Below are positions 24,501-39,500 of a DNA stretch of 64,000 bases, piece by piece (position 1 is the stretch's first letter; each line of letters starts with the position of its first letter). Made by a program: the position numbers and the translations under genes. The stretch is taken from positions 29,429,935 to 29,493,934 of the forward strand of contig NC_054701.1 in assembly GCF_016097555.1 (NCBI RefSeq). The letters are read 5' to 3'. Origin of the DNA: Gigantopelta aegis. Lineage: Eukaryota; Mollusca; Gastropoda; Neomphalida; Peltospiridae. The notes under the pieces were generated by a model. That model was not told the origin of the DNA and did no database searches. It saw nothing but the letters and a program-made list of their open reading frames with translations.

Positions 24501-27500
24501 ATTATTCAAAATCTTATTTTAATGAATAAAATGCTAGGACCATGTCAAAATGTTTCAAACGTAACTAAAAAGACACGATGAAACATGTCATTTTCCGAAA
24601 TGACATCATTTTGACAAGAGTTTACTGTGGAAGCAGCATTAAGTTATGACTCCGCTTCACACAATTACGTAATTCGATGTGCACATGAAATCATTATGAC
24701 ACATGTGGGTCATACTGGTCATAATGCCCTGGACATCTTCAACTATGTGGATAATAAGGTCTTTTATACATCTGTGTATGGGAATGGTGGTACCACTGTA
24801 AAACTAACACAAAAGATACTGCTAGCCTGTATAATTTTGGCTACCAGACTTTCAAAAGTTACTAATTCGTGAAACAAAAAAATATCTAAAAACAATTATG
24901 AGCAAAATACAAAACTACCAAAAACATCAACCTACCTGCAAACTTATTTGCTGGTAATTAACCGGAGGTTGCGGAGTGCCCGACTGTGGTGGGCCTTGGT
25001 GCTGCTGCTGACCACCAGGCCCGACGTTGTGCTGGACAGGACTTGGGGCTGGGTGGGGTCCAGACACTGGGGTCATCTGTCCAGTCTGGTTCTGTGGGTT
25101 GCCAGCTGGGACTGGCCCAATATGGGCTGGTTGTGGGTGCGACATTGGCTGACCGGGAACATGCGGGTTTACATGGGCTGGGACTGGGCCTGGAGGAGCC
25201 ACTGAAATAACAGAAAATGTAAAATCATTTTAAAAAATTTATATCAAGAAATCAATGCTAATATTGCTACATATGTTTGTGTACAGTATTTAGTTTCTGC
25301 ATTATTTAACATTTGAATATTCACTTTTTGTTTGTGTATTTGTTTTGTTTGTGTATTTGTTTTACATTACTAAACAAGAGAACACTGGCTTTCTGAAACT
25401 AGTTTCAGCATTGTCTATTAGTGAAGTTCATGCTGAAGTTCTGTTATTTTAACAGCTAACACTATCACCTTGGCAAAAATATCCACATTATTAACTTGTA
25501 AATCATATCTCATTTTACTACAACCTCAGAACCATTTATGTTCCATTTTCTTTCTCTAATTAGCCTTATACTGTTGAGAAAAGTGTACAAATAAACCATC
25601 ACACTTGGTTTAAACCACATTTATTCACCATCAAATACAAAAAAAGTGGTTTTAGGATTAGCCAACAGCCAAACACATATAGTAAGGCCTCAAGTACATT
25701 TGACAAATACAAATATTTCATAAGCAAAGGTAAGACATGAACCTCTTCTTCCAGTATTCTAGATCTAACCCACGTTTTATTGACCTAGGACTTATTGTTT
25801 GTGAAAAGGAAGGAAATGTGTTATTTAACGATGCACTCAACACATTTTATTTACGGTTATATGGTGTCAGACATATGGTTAAGGACCATACAGATATTGA
25901 GAGAGGAAACCCGCTGTCAGCCCTTCACGGTCTACTCTTTTCGATTAGCAGCAAGGGATCTTTTATATGCACCACTCCACAGACAAGATAGTACATACCA
26001 CGGCCTTTATTACACCAGTTGTGGAGCACTGGCTGGATGGAACGAGAAATAGCCCAATGGGTCCACCGATGGGGATCGATCTTAGACCGACCACGCATCA
26101 AGCGAACACTTTACACTGTTTATGAAAAATTAAATGTTAAACTTTATCACAAAAGCTGTTGTCGTCACAGCCTCCGCCACTGGAAAAGTAATACTTGGTA
26201 AAGGCAAGACAAAAACTATTACTATAAATCTGAGGCGAGTGGGCGAGCTGTCCAGCAGCTTGACTGGGATCCATTCCACCTGCATTGATCTGCATAGATG
26301 TTGGTGCCACCATTCTGCTGGGATTTGTCGGCACTGACATCACCTGTAAGTAGAACACGCAGCACAAAATAAAATAGTATCATCATCCATGAACAGCAGC
26401 ACCGGTACTAGAACAATTTAAAACCAGCATAGTATTATATAAGACTGTAGCCAATGCAAAACCAAGTAAGGTCCTCTATGAATGCAACCAAAGATCAAGC
26501 TAAATGTTTAGAAATGCTCAAATTGACACTGACTGATGGATGCAATAAAAGGAAAGGAAATGTGGAACAATTCAAGAAGACTATTTGTGGGACAATAGCA
26601 ATGATCTACCCGGCACTTAATACAACCCCTGCAATTGCCCACTTGAAGTTTTTAATTCTCCATGGCACTTTTTTGCCGTGGGACTATATTTAAGGCTTTT
26701 TTCAACGGCATTTTCGTGAACTGCAGGGGTTATAATATGTACAACATATTAATACCAGTCGGGTTCTGTATACAATATTTCATGAAATGAAATCTGACTG
26801 CAATGAAAGAAAGGAAAGTAAGTATAACTACATCCACCCTAATGTTAAACACAACACATATATACAACCAGCCACAAAAATACAATTTTCTCCACCTGAC
26901 CTGCACCCACTCACCTGGTAACTGGTTGGTGCACCCTGTGGTATAACATGGTACATTAATTGCTGAGTGGGCACGGATGCTTGAGCCAACAGGGGCTGGC
27001 CTGTCGCGTGCTGCACTGCCGCTGAATAGTCAGGACGAGGCTGCATGGAAAGCGGAACTGAAGAACAAAATTTAACTGAACATTTTCTTTAAGTCCATTT
27101 CCAATGAAGGGAAAGCAAGACATTTATTAAAAAAAAACACGTTATGTCATACTAAGTTTAACCAAACCTGAATCATTTTCTCTATTATAAGTTAACATAT
27201 CAACTATTTTGTACTTTTATAATTTCAAACATCAAGCAACTGACATGCAAATTAAAAATACCACATTAATCCAAAAAGAATTTTTTTTTATTTCACTCAA
27301 GAATTAAAAATCAGTTTAATTATCAAACAACCATAAGAAATAATAATAAAAAGATTTTTTTTTTTTTAATGCCAACACCAGATCAAATCACTACACACCT
27401 GGGTTTTAAATATATTTTTTTATTATTTTTTTTTTTTTAAGGTTACTAGTTATCTGAAATAACGTTCAAAATAGGTGCCCAACTGGTGAATTCTGTAAGC

Positions 27501-30500
27501 TTCCACGCAGTCAAGGTTTTACAGTTTATATACAAATTAATTAAGATTCTTAAAATAACTGCCTACTTTGAATTAGCAGCCAGCTACATAGACAAATTAT
27601 GAACTTGCCAAACAAATCTTTTGAAAAAGAATACATGTTCAGTTGTAAGATTACCTCTTTTAGCATATCTCGATGGCTGTGTGGGTATAGGCTGGGGAGG
27701 ACCCACTGGCATGAAGTTGTTTGGAAACATGATAGATTGTGGCATAGGCACTGGTACAGCAGGCTGTATGACTGGGCTTTGTGTCTGTGGCCTTGGTGGG
27801 GTCGGAGTCTGAGGTACTGGCTGCTTCTGAAAGCGGATCAATGTCAAGAAATATTACATCACTAGCATGGATACATGCTTTTAAATTAAAATGACAGACC
27901 CTAGTTTTTAAACACTAAGGCATAATTTCCGTACATTCAAATTGTTTCTGGTCATCCTGGTGTTTTTAATATCACCAAATGCATTTTTAAAAGCACCCAT
28001 GCCTGAGAGGTAACCGGTATGGAGTAGAGTTCTAGTCTATTTTTAACGGTATTTCACCATTTCAACGTTACTGTGTCTTGTTTTACTCTGTTTTAACTTT
28101 ATCCAAATGTCTTACAGGTTTGTAAATTAACCAAACTTCAGTGTCCTTTTTTTTTTTTTTTTACAAATAATACAAAACCAAAACCAAAACCAATGAGTGT
28201 TAAAACTCTCATTTGTACTAGTGCTACAATATAGCTACTGTATGGTCATGAATGGAAGTCTTTATTGTTGACACTGCTTAATAGAGCAAAACTACATTAA
28301 ATATTTTTGTCTTTTTTGTAAAAAGCCATGGATGCAAATTTATTACGATTTGAATTTGATGAAATAAAAGACCTGACATTTTGTACTGTCTCCTTTTTTT
28401 TCCTTCTTTTAAATTTTTTTTATGGTTCTCTAAGGCGGCTTGTAAATACAATGCCAAATGACATTATTCGATTAATGTAAATTAAGAATTACTACTCAAA
28501 GAAAAGCAAAGACACACATTTTCAATGTTTATTAAATAAAATGATTACCTAAGAAATGTTTCAATACTTACAGTTGTTTGCTTAACAACAGGCACAAATT
28601 CCCTCGCCATTGGATTTAAAGTCGACTTTCTAAAATAGAAAATATAACCCAGCTAAAATGAATTTCTACTCAACTGTTCAGTCAACACAGGTAAATAAGT
28701 GGGCTTTTTTCAAGAACTGCAAGTCAGTTAGATCTTCTGTAAAAAAAAACATAACAGCAAACTACAGTATTTCATTAGCTCTTACTGATGTTCAATTTAT
28801 TTTGTTCATCATTTATGAAGCATGCTAAAACTTTCCTTTAACAATTTATTTTTATATCACTGCAATAATAAATGGAATGATGCTAGAGAATATTTTCTTG
28901 CCCACTTGACTGGGTTATCCAGCTTTTGCACGGTGCTAGAAAAATCTGTCTGACTCTAGGGCTAGATAAAACTGTCTGACCCTAGGGCTAGATAAATCTG
29001 TCTGACCTGTGGGCTAGATGATTTTTACATAGGCATGACATCATAACTCATGTTTTACGATGATTGAAGTCATAACTCATGGTTTTCAAAATTCTGTTTG
29101 CCATTTCACGTTGTATCATTATTTTATTGTTAAGTTGTTGCATTTTTATATTGTTGGACTATATTTTTCAGCATTTGATTAATTGAGTTTAATTGTTAGT
29201 AGGTGAAATGTTTACAAATCGTTCAACAATAAACAAACCATACATAGCTTACAAAATTAATGTTTTGTTACTGTAATTAAATGAGCAAAAAAAAGAATCA
29301 ATCACCATTGTGAGGTATAGATAAGGCAATTCCAACCCTCAGGACAAAATGTATTTGCAAGGGCCTCGGTAAACCTCGACCCTAACAAAAAACAGTTTTT
29401 CCCTTTTCCCTCAGGCTGAAATTGCCGTATCTATACCTCACAACTGTGATAGATTCTATTAATACAACAACTGATACTGCATTTAGCAAAGATGCAATTA
29501 CACGATGTTGCCTGTGTAAAACACAGCTTTTAATAAATTATGAAGGGAAAAAATAGTTACACTAGCTACTACAATGTAGAGAACTAATCAACATTTTATG
29601 GGAAGGTTTGTGTCATGACTATTTATATTAGCAGTTGACCAACTCAACATTTTTTTTTAGATAAACTGCTATTTATAAACATTTTGATAAACATACAAAC
29701 TGTACTCTAGTTGGGAGGGGTGTTAATGCCAGCGTATACTTCTAAAACAAAAACAAAAATGTTAATAAAAACATTCCTTCAACATTTTTTACATACACTT
29801 TTAGGAGTTAGGAAGTGTGGTACCAAGAAATTAATACTCATGAAAATAAACTGTTAGGAGGGAAGCACCACAAAACTGAATAACGTTTATATGCTCTTGA
29901 ATATGTTGAAATATATTCCTTCAACTTTTTAAAAATATACTTTTAGGAGGGAGAGTAGGGCACCAAAAGATTAATAATATAGCTTATATTCTCTAGAATA
30001 TGTTGATAATTGTGGATGTCCTCTATTATTCAAACGACAGGTACTCACACTGTTAGTTTTGTTTTTGGTGATTCATTACTTGGCACTCTCTCCTCTGGTT
30101 GGGGTTCTTCTGGAGCCTCAGAAACCATCTTGCTCTCTTTATCTCTTTGATTTACAATCTGAAAATACAATTTACATTTTTACACAAAAAATGAAGAAAA
30201 AAAGAAAATGAAACGAAAAAAGCAGCAAATAGGAAATTACCCAGTTCAGCAGGTTCTAAGAACTTTGTTTTTGTTGATCAAGCCAACTGATTAACCTTTT
30301 AATACTGGATTAATTTTGGACAAAAATCACTTTGAGTTGGTGCAAATTTACTCAAATATATTCACTTAATTTTTTTTTTTAAATACATAAAATAAAGTTC
30401 ATATTTGAATTGCTAAGTATTATTTTCATGGATTTTTCTAATTTGTACGACATTTTCGATTAGTTAATGTTGATTAAAATTATGCCCAAAAAAAAAGTGA

Positions 30501-33500
30501 AAAAAAAAAAGTCGCATTTACTTACAGGCATTTGTGGCCGTATGTATGTCCATTATTTCCAATAACTAGGTTTTTTTTTTACCAGTTTTGTTTTTGGAAA
30601 CATACTACGATTCATATCCCAATATTTTGTGATTTTTGTTGTTGCTAAAAACTATCAAATTTATTATCAAATTAGATGTCACAATCAGCTAATGATTCCT
30701 GAAAATGACTGATGTTCCACCATTATTGTCTAGTTAAAATACTTGCAGAAAACTACTTCCTGTTCTTCTATTATTTTTTCGGTGAGTGGTGTGTGCAAAA
30801 CGATGGGAAATATGAATTGGGAATGCACTGTATACAGTGCAGGGAACATTTTGATTAGCAATATTTCTAGTCATTTGAAATTGATTAGCAACTAGTGTTC
30901 AATGTTTTAAAATTGTGTAGCGATATCTGAAACTTGAACAGTATGTCAACTTTTATGACATCGGGAGAGATATCACACCTGCAGTAGTCAGAAGGTTAAG
31001 AGGTTAGTCTGGCAAACAGATCCAGAAATGGATAAGAATCCTGTCACTGTGTATAGAAGCACTAACCATAACAATCCACTGTCATACATTTTTAGTTTTT
31101 TGTGTTTTTTTCAGAGATTTGTGACAGTATTTGTATAATTTGTTATAACTTATAGAAAAACTGATACTACTGAAAAAAGACAAACATTTTACTGGAAAAA
31201 ATATTTCATGGAATATATTTTGTAAAATGAAGTCATTGAATATAATAGTAAATTTGTCCATGGTCAATATTCGGAATTAAATTATACATTTACTGGATAC
31301 ATGATAGTTAAAATGCATCTTTTTCTGTGTATGCCAGATTTCACTGGGAATTACACATTGTAATTTGACTCTAGAAAACTAAAAAGCTTTCACGAGTGCT
31401 TGAAAATTACAACTCCGTATTTTTAATACTAAGTCTGTACTTGATCTAGATCAAGTGAACTACTACTGAGCATCGGTAAATTAACAAATTATTACCTTAA
31501 AGTTCTCTTTGAATTCTCTCAAACCAGACGATATTGCTTCTTTCCCTAAAAAACAAGAAGACAACATATATATTTATGATAAATGACATAATTTTGTTTT
31601 AAATACATCTTGTCTGTTATGCAACAAAAGTCCTGTTTTAATAGCTGGCCATCTCTCTCCATATTCACTGGACTCAGTTGAAAATTTTATTACCTTATCT
31701 GAAAACCAATCCGAAATTCATGCAATTACTTACTGCAAATAAATTGATACAAAAGTACAAAAGCACTGTGTCTCTTTTTTTCTTTAAATTATAAATGCCC
31801 AATCACTCTCCGATGACAGAATTCCCCCCCTCCATACACCGAATTCTAGAGAATTGTTCCAGAAATTATCACATGGGAAGGACCCGAGGTAATTTTTGTT
31901 ATGCTTACTACCAACAAAATGTAAGTTTATGTAAAGAAAGTATGCATAGAGAAAACTTTTCAGCAAACCTACCAGGCATAAAATATTTATGGTGCTTCCT
32001 GTTTCGTGATGAATTTCAAACAGCTATGACTAAAACAAAATGTTTTTCAGGCAAATGGTTTGATATTATATTTACCTTTAAAATTAGAGTTCCTCCTGTC
32101 AGGACCTTTCCAGTGTGGTGTACTGTTGGGGGACTGCACAGTGGAGTCTTGCTTAGTTTCAGAACTACTAGAGCTAGTAGGCGATGATAGTGGAACTGCA
32201 TGAACCGATGTTAATTCTGGACTAGTTTTCACTACAACTGGATCGTTTGGCTTCATTTCTTTTTCTATAAATAATAATTTAAAAAAATCATGGACTTGAT
32301 TCAAGGGCTAACAGAACAATTTAATACAGCGTCTTATATAAAGTGTATTTTAAAATCGTATTTGCTTACGTTTTGAATTAGATAACCTCATCAGTACCTC
32401 TGACATGGCAAGCTCTTATGAAAGTAAATATGTTTAGACAGACCTCGTAATTCACAAAATTACTTCAGTAAAAAAAAAAAAAATTAACTTGTTTTTTTTT
32501 TAAATTGCAGGGCTTGCGCCGTCAGTAGCCAAATTAGTCATTGGATAATTTTGACACAAAATGGCTAATAAAATTTGCAAGTGGCTAAAATTTTGGCTAA
32601 GGTTATATAATCTATCCGACACCTCAAACATAATAATACTACCAAATATTCAATTAGCGTAATAGCGATCTCGCGACTGGTAACGAAAAACGGTGTCATG
32701 CAGAACACAGCGTAGGCCTTATGATGTTTGCTTATTTTAATAATCACGGTTATTAATTTTAACGGCATGCATTCAGCATGTATGACAGCAATGTCTGGAA
32801 GATCTGTAGCTTGTTATTTTTACTTTGTAAAATAAAATCTTTGAACCAAAGTAATAAAAGCAGACCGACAATGTGTGTCAATTTGAATACACATGCCAGT
32901 TCATGGCCGAAAGACATGTAGGCCATCTCAAGGGCCGAGCTCAGCCAGATCGAGTGAAAACAAAACATTTGCTAGACTGGTTTGTGCGCTTCATGTTAAA
33001 CCAAATGGACACGGCGAACACCAATCAAATAGTTCGCGAACGTTAGGAAGAACGTTTGTTGGCTGAACTGAGAATAGCTCTCGGTGGAATATATGTCACG
33101 CTTCATCAGAGTCAGCGGACACCCGCGTGTCAAGAGACATCGTTGCGGACATTAAACAATATGATTACGCAAAAGTAAATCTTGATGTAAATTTGTAGAA
33201 AAACAATAGTTATTCGCATCAATGAATACCTAACAGCAGTTTTTGTTTATTCTTTTGTCTTTGTTAATTTCGTACAAATGCAGATCGCGACTGCCGGAAA
33301 TGAACATGCAGTATTTAAATTATACAAATTGCAGTTAAATGTACACTGAATAAAATTAGTTTACAATAATCATATTTGTTAGATAATTTTAGATATAAAT
33401 TTGTAAGACTGTGAGGTGACATTTAATAAGTTAGCTGGATTTAAAAAAAAACGTAAATTTTAATTTTATTAAAGGGTTTGTTTAATAAATGGAGTATACT

Positions 33501-36500
33501 GTGAAGTTGGCATTCTTAGCCGAGGTATTTTGTAAGCAGAAATCACAACAAGCATTTAACACGACGCTGAAATCAACCGCAATAACATGGCACAATTTAT
33601 GAAATTGTTTGGGAATTGATGGGTCACTTAAAAAGACAAAAAAGCAATTCAAACTAACATAAAGATTGCTATTTAAAGAAATAATGAGCTCTATAAAAAA
33701 AAGATTAAAAAAAAAGCTCTCAAATTTTTATTTGGGAAAAAAAGGAAGAAAGAAAAAAAAAACACCATCCATAAACATCCAACCCACCCCCATATTTCTG
33801 TATGTTTGTTAATTTAATGTCATAAGCCTTAGAAGTGGGAGTGGGTGTATGGGGTACTGGCTTCAAACTCTGAAGATATTGCATAACCCCATCCCAACCC
33901 CACCCCCGCTGAAAAATTGAAGTAATATATTAACTGCCCCTACCCCCATTTGGTTTTGTTATTCCTATTTATTCCAGTTTGTACACAATTAGCTGAAAGT
34001 GATACATTTTCATATTCATATATAAATACTGAATACAGTACTGTGTAAAACAAATTTGGCCAAAGCATTTTCAATATGGCTAATAAAAATTCCATTTGGC
34101 TAATATTTTAGCTACAGATATTTTTGATCCAGGGTGAGCCCTGAAATTGGCAAAAGTAGTTTGTTTCATCTAAACTAATTTTATCGCAGATTAAAAAAAA
34201 GACCTTATTATATGTGTTCACAATTATAGTTTATTGTGTCAATTTAAAATTAAAAATGTATTTTTCAAACATGCTTTAAGAACGTACAAACAAATGTTTT
34301 TTCAGTCGGTCCATGCACTCCAAAAACTTTTTTCAGTTTTTTTTTTTTAATGCTGACACTAATTATTATTGCTGAATACTGATGCTAACAATGAGGGCTA
34401 TAATAACATTAATTCCAGAGATTTGTAACCTAATAACTGAACAGAAATATGTACCCACCTCCATTTATACTGACACTGGGTGCAGAGCCATCTTTTGAAA
34501 CCTGACACGAGTTTGGATTCAGATTTGAAACAGACTGAAGAACAGGTGGTGACGTCACTCTTGGTTTATTGTTTGGCACATTTGAACGCATATGTCTCGG
34601 TCCAGTCTCTCTACGTGGCAGTATGTTTGAACCACCAGATCGACCATGTGGAGGAACGTATCTTCAAAGAAAAATTGCTATACATAATATGCCTGCCTAA
34701 TGCTTGCATTTACAATGCAAATATATTATAACATTCCAAAATAATTAAATTTCCATTACATTAATTACAATTAAAACCATCCCATTGGTCCAGCTGTTGC
34801 AACACAAGCTTGTTAATTTCTCATAACGTACAATGAGGCATAAGTATGCCTAGACCTGCAAAACCACACTATTGTAGATAACAAGCATTATGAGAGTACT
34901 GTTAAAGCAATACATGTCCCATACATAACCAAATCTGTTTTTCATATCTCTTAAATTTAAGGGACATACTGTAAAATCATTTATTTTCGCGGGTACTTAA
35001 TTTTCGCGTAATTCGCGCAAAAACATTTAGCGTGAAATTTACAACCCCGTGAAAAATTAATCTATTCAAATTTGATCACCAAATTGTTACTAGACGACCT
35101 GATTATAGAAATGTACAATTCCAAAACTTTCAAAAGAACACAGATATGGACCCAGATATATATGGTGTGTAACAAAATAAACAAAACAAAATCATTTTCA
35201 ATTAATTTATTACAAAACAAACAATGCATGTAATACAGTGATTGAGGAACAACATACATGGGAAAAGGAATTAAACACTGCTTACTAGTAGGTATTTAAA
35301 GTTCTTACGTAAGAATGAAATTGGTGAAACTTGCCGATCTATTGTTAGTCACTTTATGTCAATCAACAAGAATGCCGGCTTTGCAAAAACCATTCATGAT
35401 CAGATTCTTTTTCTTTGACACAATCTCACACACTTCAATTAGCCACTGTGCATGAATTCGTTTAACAATGCTGGTTTTTATGTCAACATTCACACTTTTA
35501 ACACTGTCCTCATTTTCAGACTCTTCCTCGTTTTCATCCAATTTTTTTCCAACTTCACTTGCATACCACACATGAAAGCACCGTTTCAATTCATATTTGA
35601 AAATTCTGTCGACGGTTAAATCCAATGGCTGAAGCTGATCCGTACAACAAGCAGGAATGTACGCAATCGAAATGTTTTTTGTTTGTTAACAGTTCGCGTA
35701 TTTTCTCCGTTCTGTGAGCTTTGTAAACGTCAAAAAGACACAAGGCTTTTTGATCACGTGGCAGGCCAAGTTCTTTTCAGGTCGAGGTCACATACGGGTC
35801 AACTACATTCTCAATAAACTGGAGCATGCTCGATTCGTTACTCCAATGTGTTTCTGTGTGAGTAACGTCCCAATCGTCAGGAAAGTTTATATTTGGATGG
35901 CACCGGTATGTTTTCCCCGCATAGATTACCTGTGGTGGTAACATCTCTCCACTCTTAGTGATTGCTAGCAAAGCCGTAATTTGACGTTTGTCGTCGATGC
36001 CCGATATCGTCACCTGTTTTGCACCTCGTTGTTCCATTGTCCAATTGCCCCTGGGAATGAGTGAAACTCCAGTCTGGTCCCAGTTGATTATCAACTTGTT
36101 AGGAATAGAATCTTTACTCACGGCATCAGACACACATTTAAGAAACACCTTCTTAATCTCCTCGAAATCACAAGGGAGTTTTTTCACGTCTTTTGTCCAT
36201 TTATGTTTAACAAACCCCATCTGATGCAGCAACGATCTAGCCCAAGGAACAGTTAACTCTACGTCACCTCCGAATTCTTTTAACATGGATTTGTGTCTTT
36301 TCCGTAGAATTCCATCTGCTGCCGCCAAAACCATTCTAACATTTATTACTCCTCCTGCCAATCGTGTCTTTTTAATCCAGAGTTTTACTTCTTCTTCTTT
36401 ATCTCCTAACTTTGGTCGTTGCCCTCGCTGTGCTTTAACCAGTTGACGTGGCGTAGCACCTGTGCGTGTCTGCTATTTTAAGAAAGCCTTTTTCATGCTT

Positions 36501-39500
36501 CTTACAGTCGACTCGGAGAGTTTTTTGTTCAGTTCAGCTGAAAACTTTCTTGCGGCCTTCATGACTCCTTTTTCAATAGCATAGACAGCTATTTTTGCCC
36601 GTACATTTTCATCATAATTTTGATATTCACCACGCTTTCTCTTTTTTGGATTTTCTTCTGACGTCAGCTTGTCGACTGACGTGTTTGCTGCGACTATCGT
36701 TTCTGCCTCGTTTTCAGTCTTGCTTTCACGTGGATTTGGCAAGCTGGGCGTTTTAGGTTGGGGTGAATTTTTTAACCACGAGAGTAAAGACATTTTGGAT
36801 GGTAGTGATTTACAAACGATCTACGCTTCTATATATAACGACTAAATACAAGCAGCCATTTATTTAATCTTAAAGAGGCCCTTTACCTGTGAAACCCTAA
36901 TCGTTTGATCTGGTAGAAAGCCTACACGATCAAACGATTGTTTTTGGATCATCTTAATTGTTCACTGTATAAACACTCATTTTGTTAATTTTTTTTTTTT
37001 TTTTTGTTTAATCAGGGATGCGCGAAATATTAATTCCGCGAACATGGCTAATTTCTTTTAGCGCGAAAATTACACCCCTCGAAAATAAATGATTTTACAG
37101 TACCTTTGCAGGGTTTCTGCCAGAGGGTAAAATGTGTATGGTGCCATACCAAAAAAATATTTCAGTTCAAGGCCCATAACTCTGTTAAAAATTGGTAAAT
37201 CGCTATGAAAGTCAAACATGATCTGTAACAGTACATTATAAAGTTATACACAAAATTTTAATATCTCACAGCCTTTTTAAAAAAACAAGATGTCCGGAAA
37301 ACAAATTTGCACATCTCCAAAGTTCAAGGGCCATAACTCAATCAAAAACGGGTAAATTGCCATGAAAGTCATGAAACAGTACATTATTATAAAGCTATAC
37401 TCTGCTCAATATCTCAAGGCATTCTAAAAAAAAACCATCCAGAAAACTATATGTGGGACAGACAGATGGACAGACAGACAGAAGGACGGATATGAAAGCT
37501 ATAGTCCCCTCCAGTTGGACCGGTTGGGGACTAAAAACATGAAATTAACAGCAATGAGATTTACTAAGCTTCATTAAGATGGATTTTTTTAAAAATATTG
37601 TCCAGCCTATAAAAATAAAAAAAAATTGTGCAAATATTAAAAACTATACTTTTTTTTGCTTTAATATATCCAACCAGGTAAACTGATCTCAGCACCGTAC
37701 TTAAGATAGTGAGAAAAAAACCCGAAACATCACCTACAAAATATTGTATTGCCAGTTTATGGATATACAGTCAAACCCACTTCACAGCATAGCCATGGTC
37801 TACCCAATTATGCATTGAATTAGTCCCAGATTATAACAAGCAGTAAACTTTACAAAAGCCTGATGGATAATATATCTTAGTTCTGCACGAACAGCACCTT
37901 TGTGCTAACAAAAAATGCCAATATCTATATATATTTCATTTGTTCATAATGTATTAAAAAACAAAAACAATATTCAGTATGGATGTATAAATAAACTTAT
38001 TTCGCTGTGTGCTAGAAATCTGTTAGTTTTAGTTACTAATAGTTGCAATACATTTTGATGCAGACCCTTTTCTTTACAAAAAGAAGAAGAAAAAACAGTT
38101 ATTGTATTTGTATTCATTGCTTTAAAACAAAGTTATTAACTAGTGTTAATTATTGCTGAAGATAGCATGATCAGCAAAGAAAAAACATTCTCCTACAAAC
38201 TTAAGAACAGTTTACACTTATTATGTAAATAGTTGGGCTAAAATGTAAGTATCAAAGGTAAATAAATTTAAATTTTGGATAAATAGTATATTATAATATG
38301 TATCCAGGTACAGGGTACCGATATTGTGATACAAAAATTCTCTTATAACCATTTCTATTGGGAACAAACATCACGATGAAAAAGAAAACATACCTATCCG
38401 TGGGACCATTTCCTGTTGCCCTATCTGGGACACGCTGAACAGCACTAAATTTTGATTCTTCATCACCGTCACCATTCTCCAAATCTTTCCTTGTTCTATG
38501 ATCATCAGTTTTTTCTATTTCCTTGCACAACCTCTCAGCCTCTTGCTCTCTCTGCTTATACTCTTTGGTGTCCGATTTTTTAAGAGGAGTTCTGAACAAA
38601 CAAATTTAAATCAGTGTAAATGCAGGGTTTAAGCCGTCGCTCGTCAAATTTCCAAAAGCAAATTAAAGTTAAATTTGACGAATATATTTCATTACAAATT
38701 CGCCAAAAGGCTAATTCGAAAATCATCTGTTGTTTATAGATTGATGTTTGTTGTTTGATTAAATAAAACAAAGTTGCCGACAGATTTTCTTAGCATTTCA
38801 GCCAAATTGCTAATATTTTTTGGGCTTCAACTAAGATCTAGATAAATGCAAAACATGTTAACTCTATATAATGAATGTGAACAAGTAACTAAACAAGCAA
38901 GTGACTGATCGAGGCATGAACAGATGGTTTATCAATACAGTTGTGTGCTATTTATACATGAACAAAACCACTGGCTACTGGTAGTTAAGCAATATTAAAC
39001 AATACAGGCAATATTTGACACTTGCTAAATGAATTAATAACTAAAACTTCTTAAAATTGTGTAACGGTCTCTAAAGCTAGATTCATACTTCATTGCACTC
39101 TTAGTTGGCGAGTAGTTGACTCACCCAGTCCTGCTTCTGTTCAAACCTAATCCTTAGTGGTTTTAACAGTTCATTTTACTTTTTGGTGTGCGTTTGTTCA
39201 ATGTCTTTTAGTTTACCAAATGAAAAAGTAAATTTCTGTTTCGCATGAGGTCGGCAATCAAAGTATGAATTGACCTTCAAACGATTGAGTTGCAATACTG
39301 ACAAAATATACCTAAGTATATTACTCACAGTATAAAACCTAACAAGACATATTCTTTAGGAAAATATCTTAAATATACACAACGTAACAGCTATAATGAT
39401 GTATTCAAGGTTTTTTTAATACTATTTTTCACACACATACAGCTGACAAAAAAAACCCCATTAACTTACGTATATTGCTGCAGACTTTCATCATAAGTTG

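Noticed and set aside
24627-24872. 81-codon plus-strand frame in ATXN2 intron 17
   Set aside because: No recognisable motif and no supporting splice or regulatory context; treated as chance.
24948-25210. Plus-strand open frames of 74-85 codons
   Set aside because: Antisense shadows of the GC-rich, Pro/Gln-rich ATXN2 exon 17.
25737-26201. Cluster of 60-85-codon plus-strand frames
   Set aside because: Fall inside a SINE read from its antisense side; the same peptide recurs from the other SINE copies.
31795-32187. 130-codon plus-strand open frame
   Set aside because: It is antisense across ATXN2 exon 10 and its intron; no domain or codon signal of its own.
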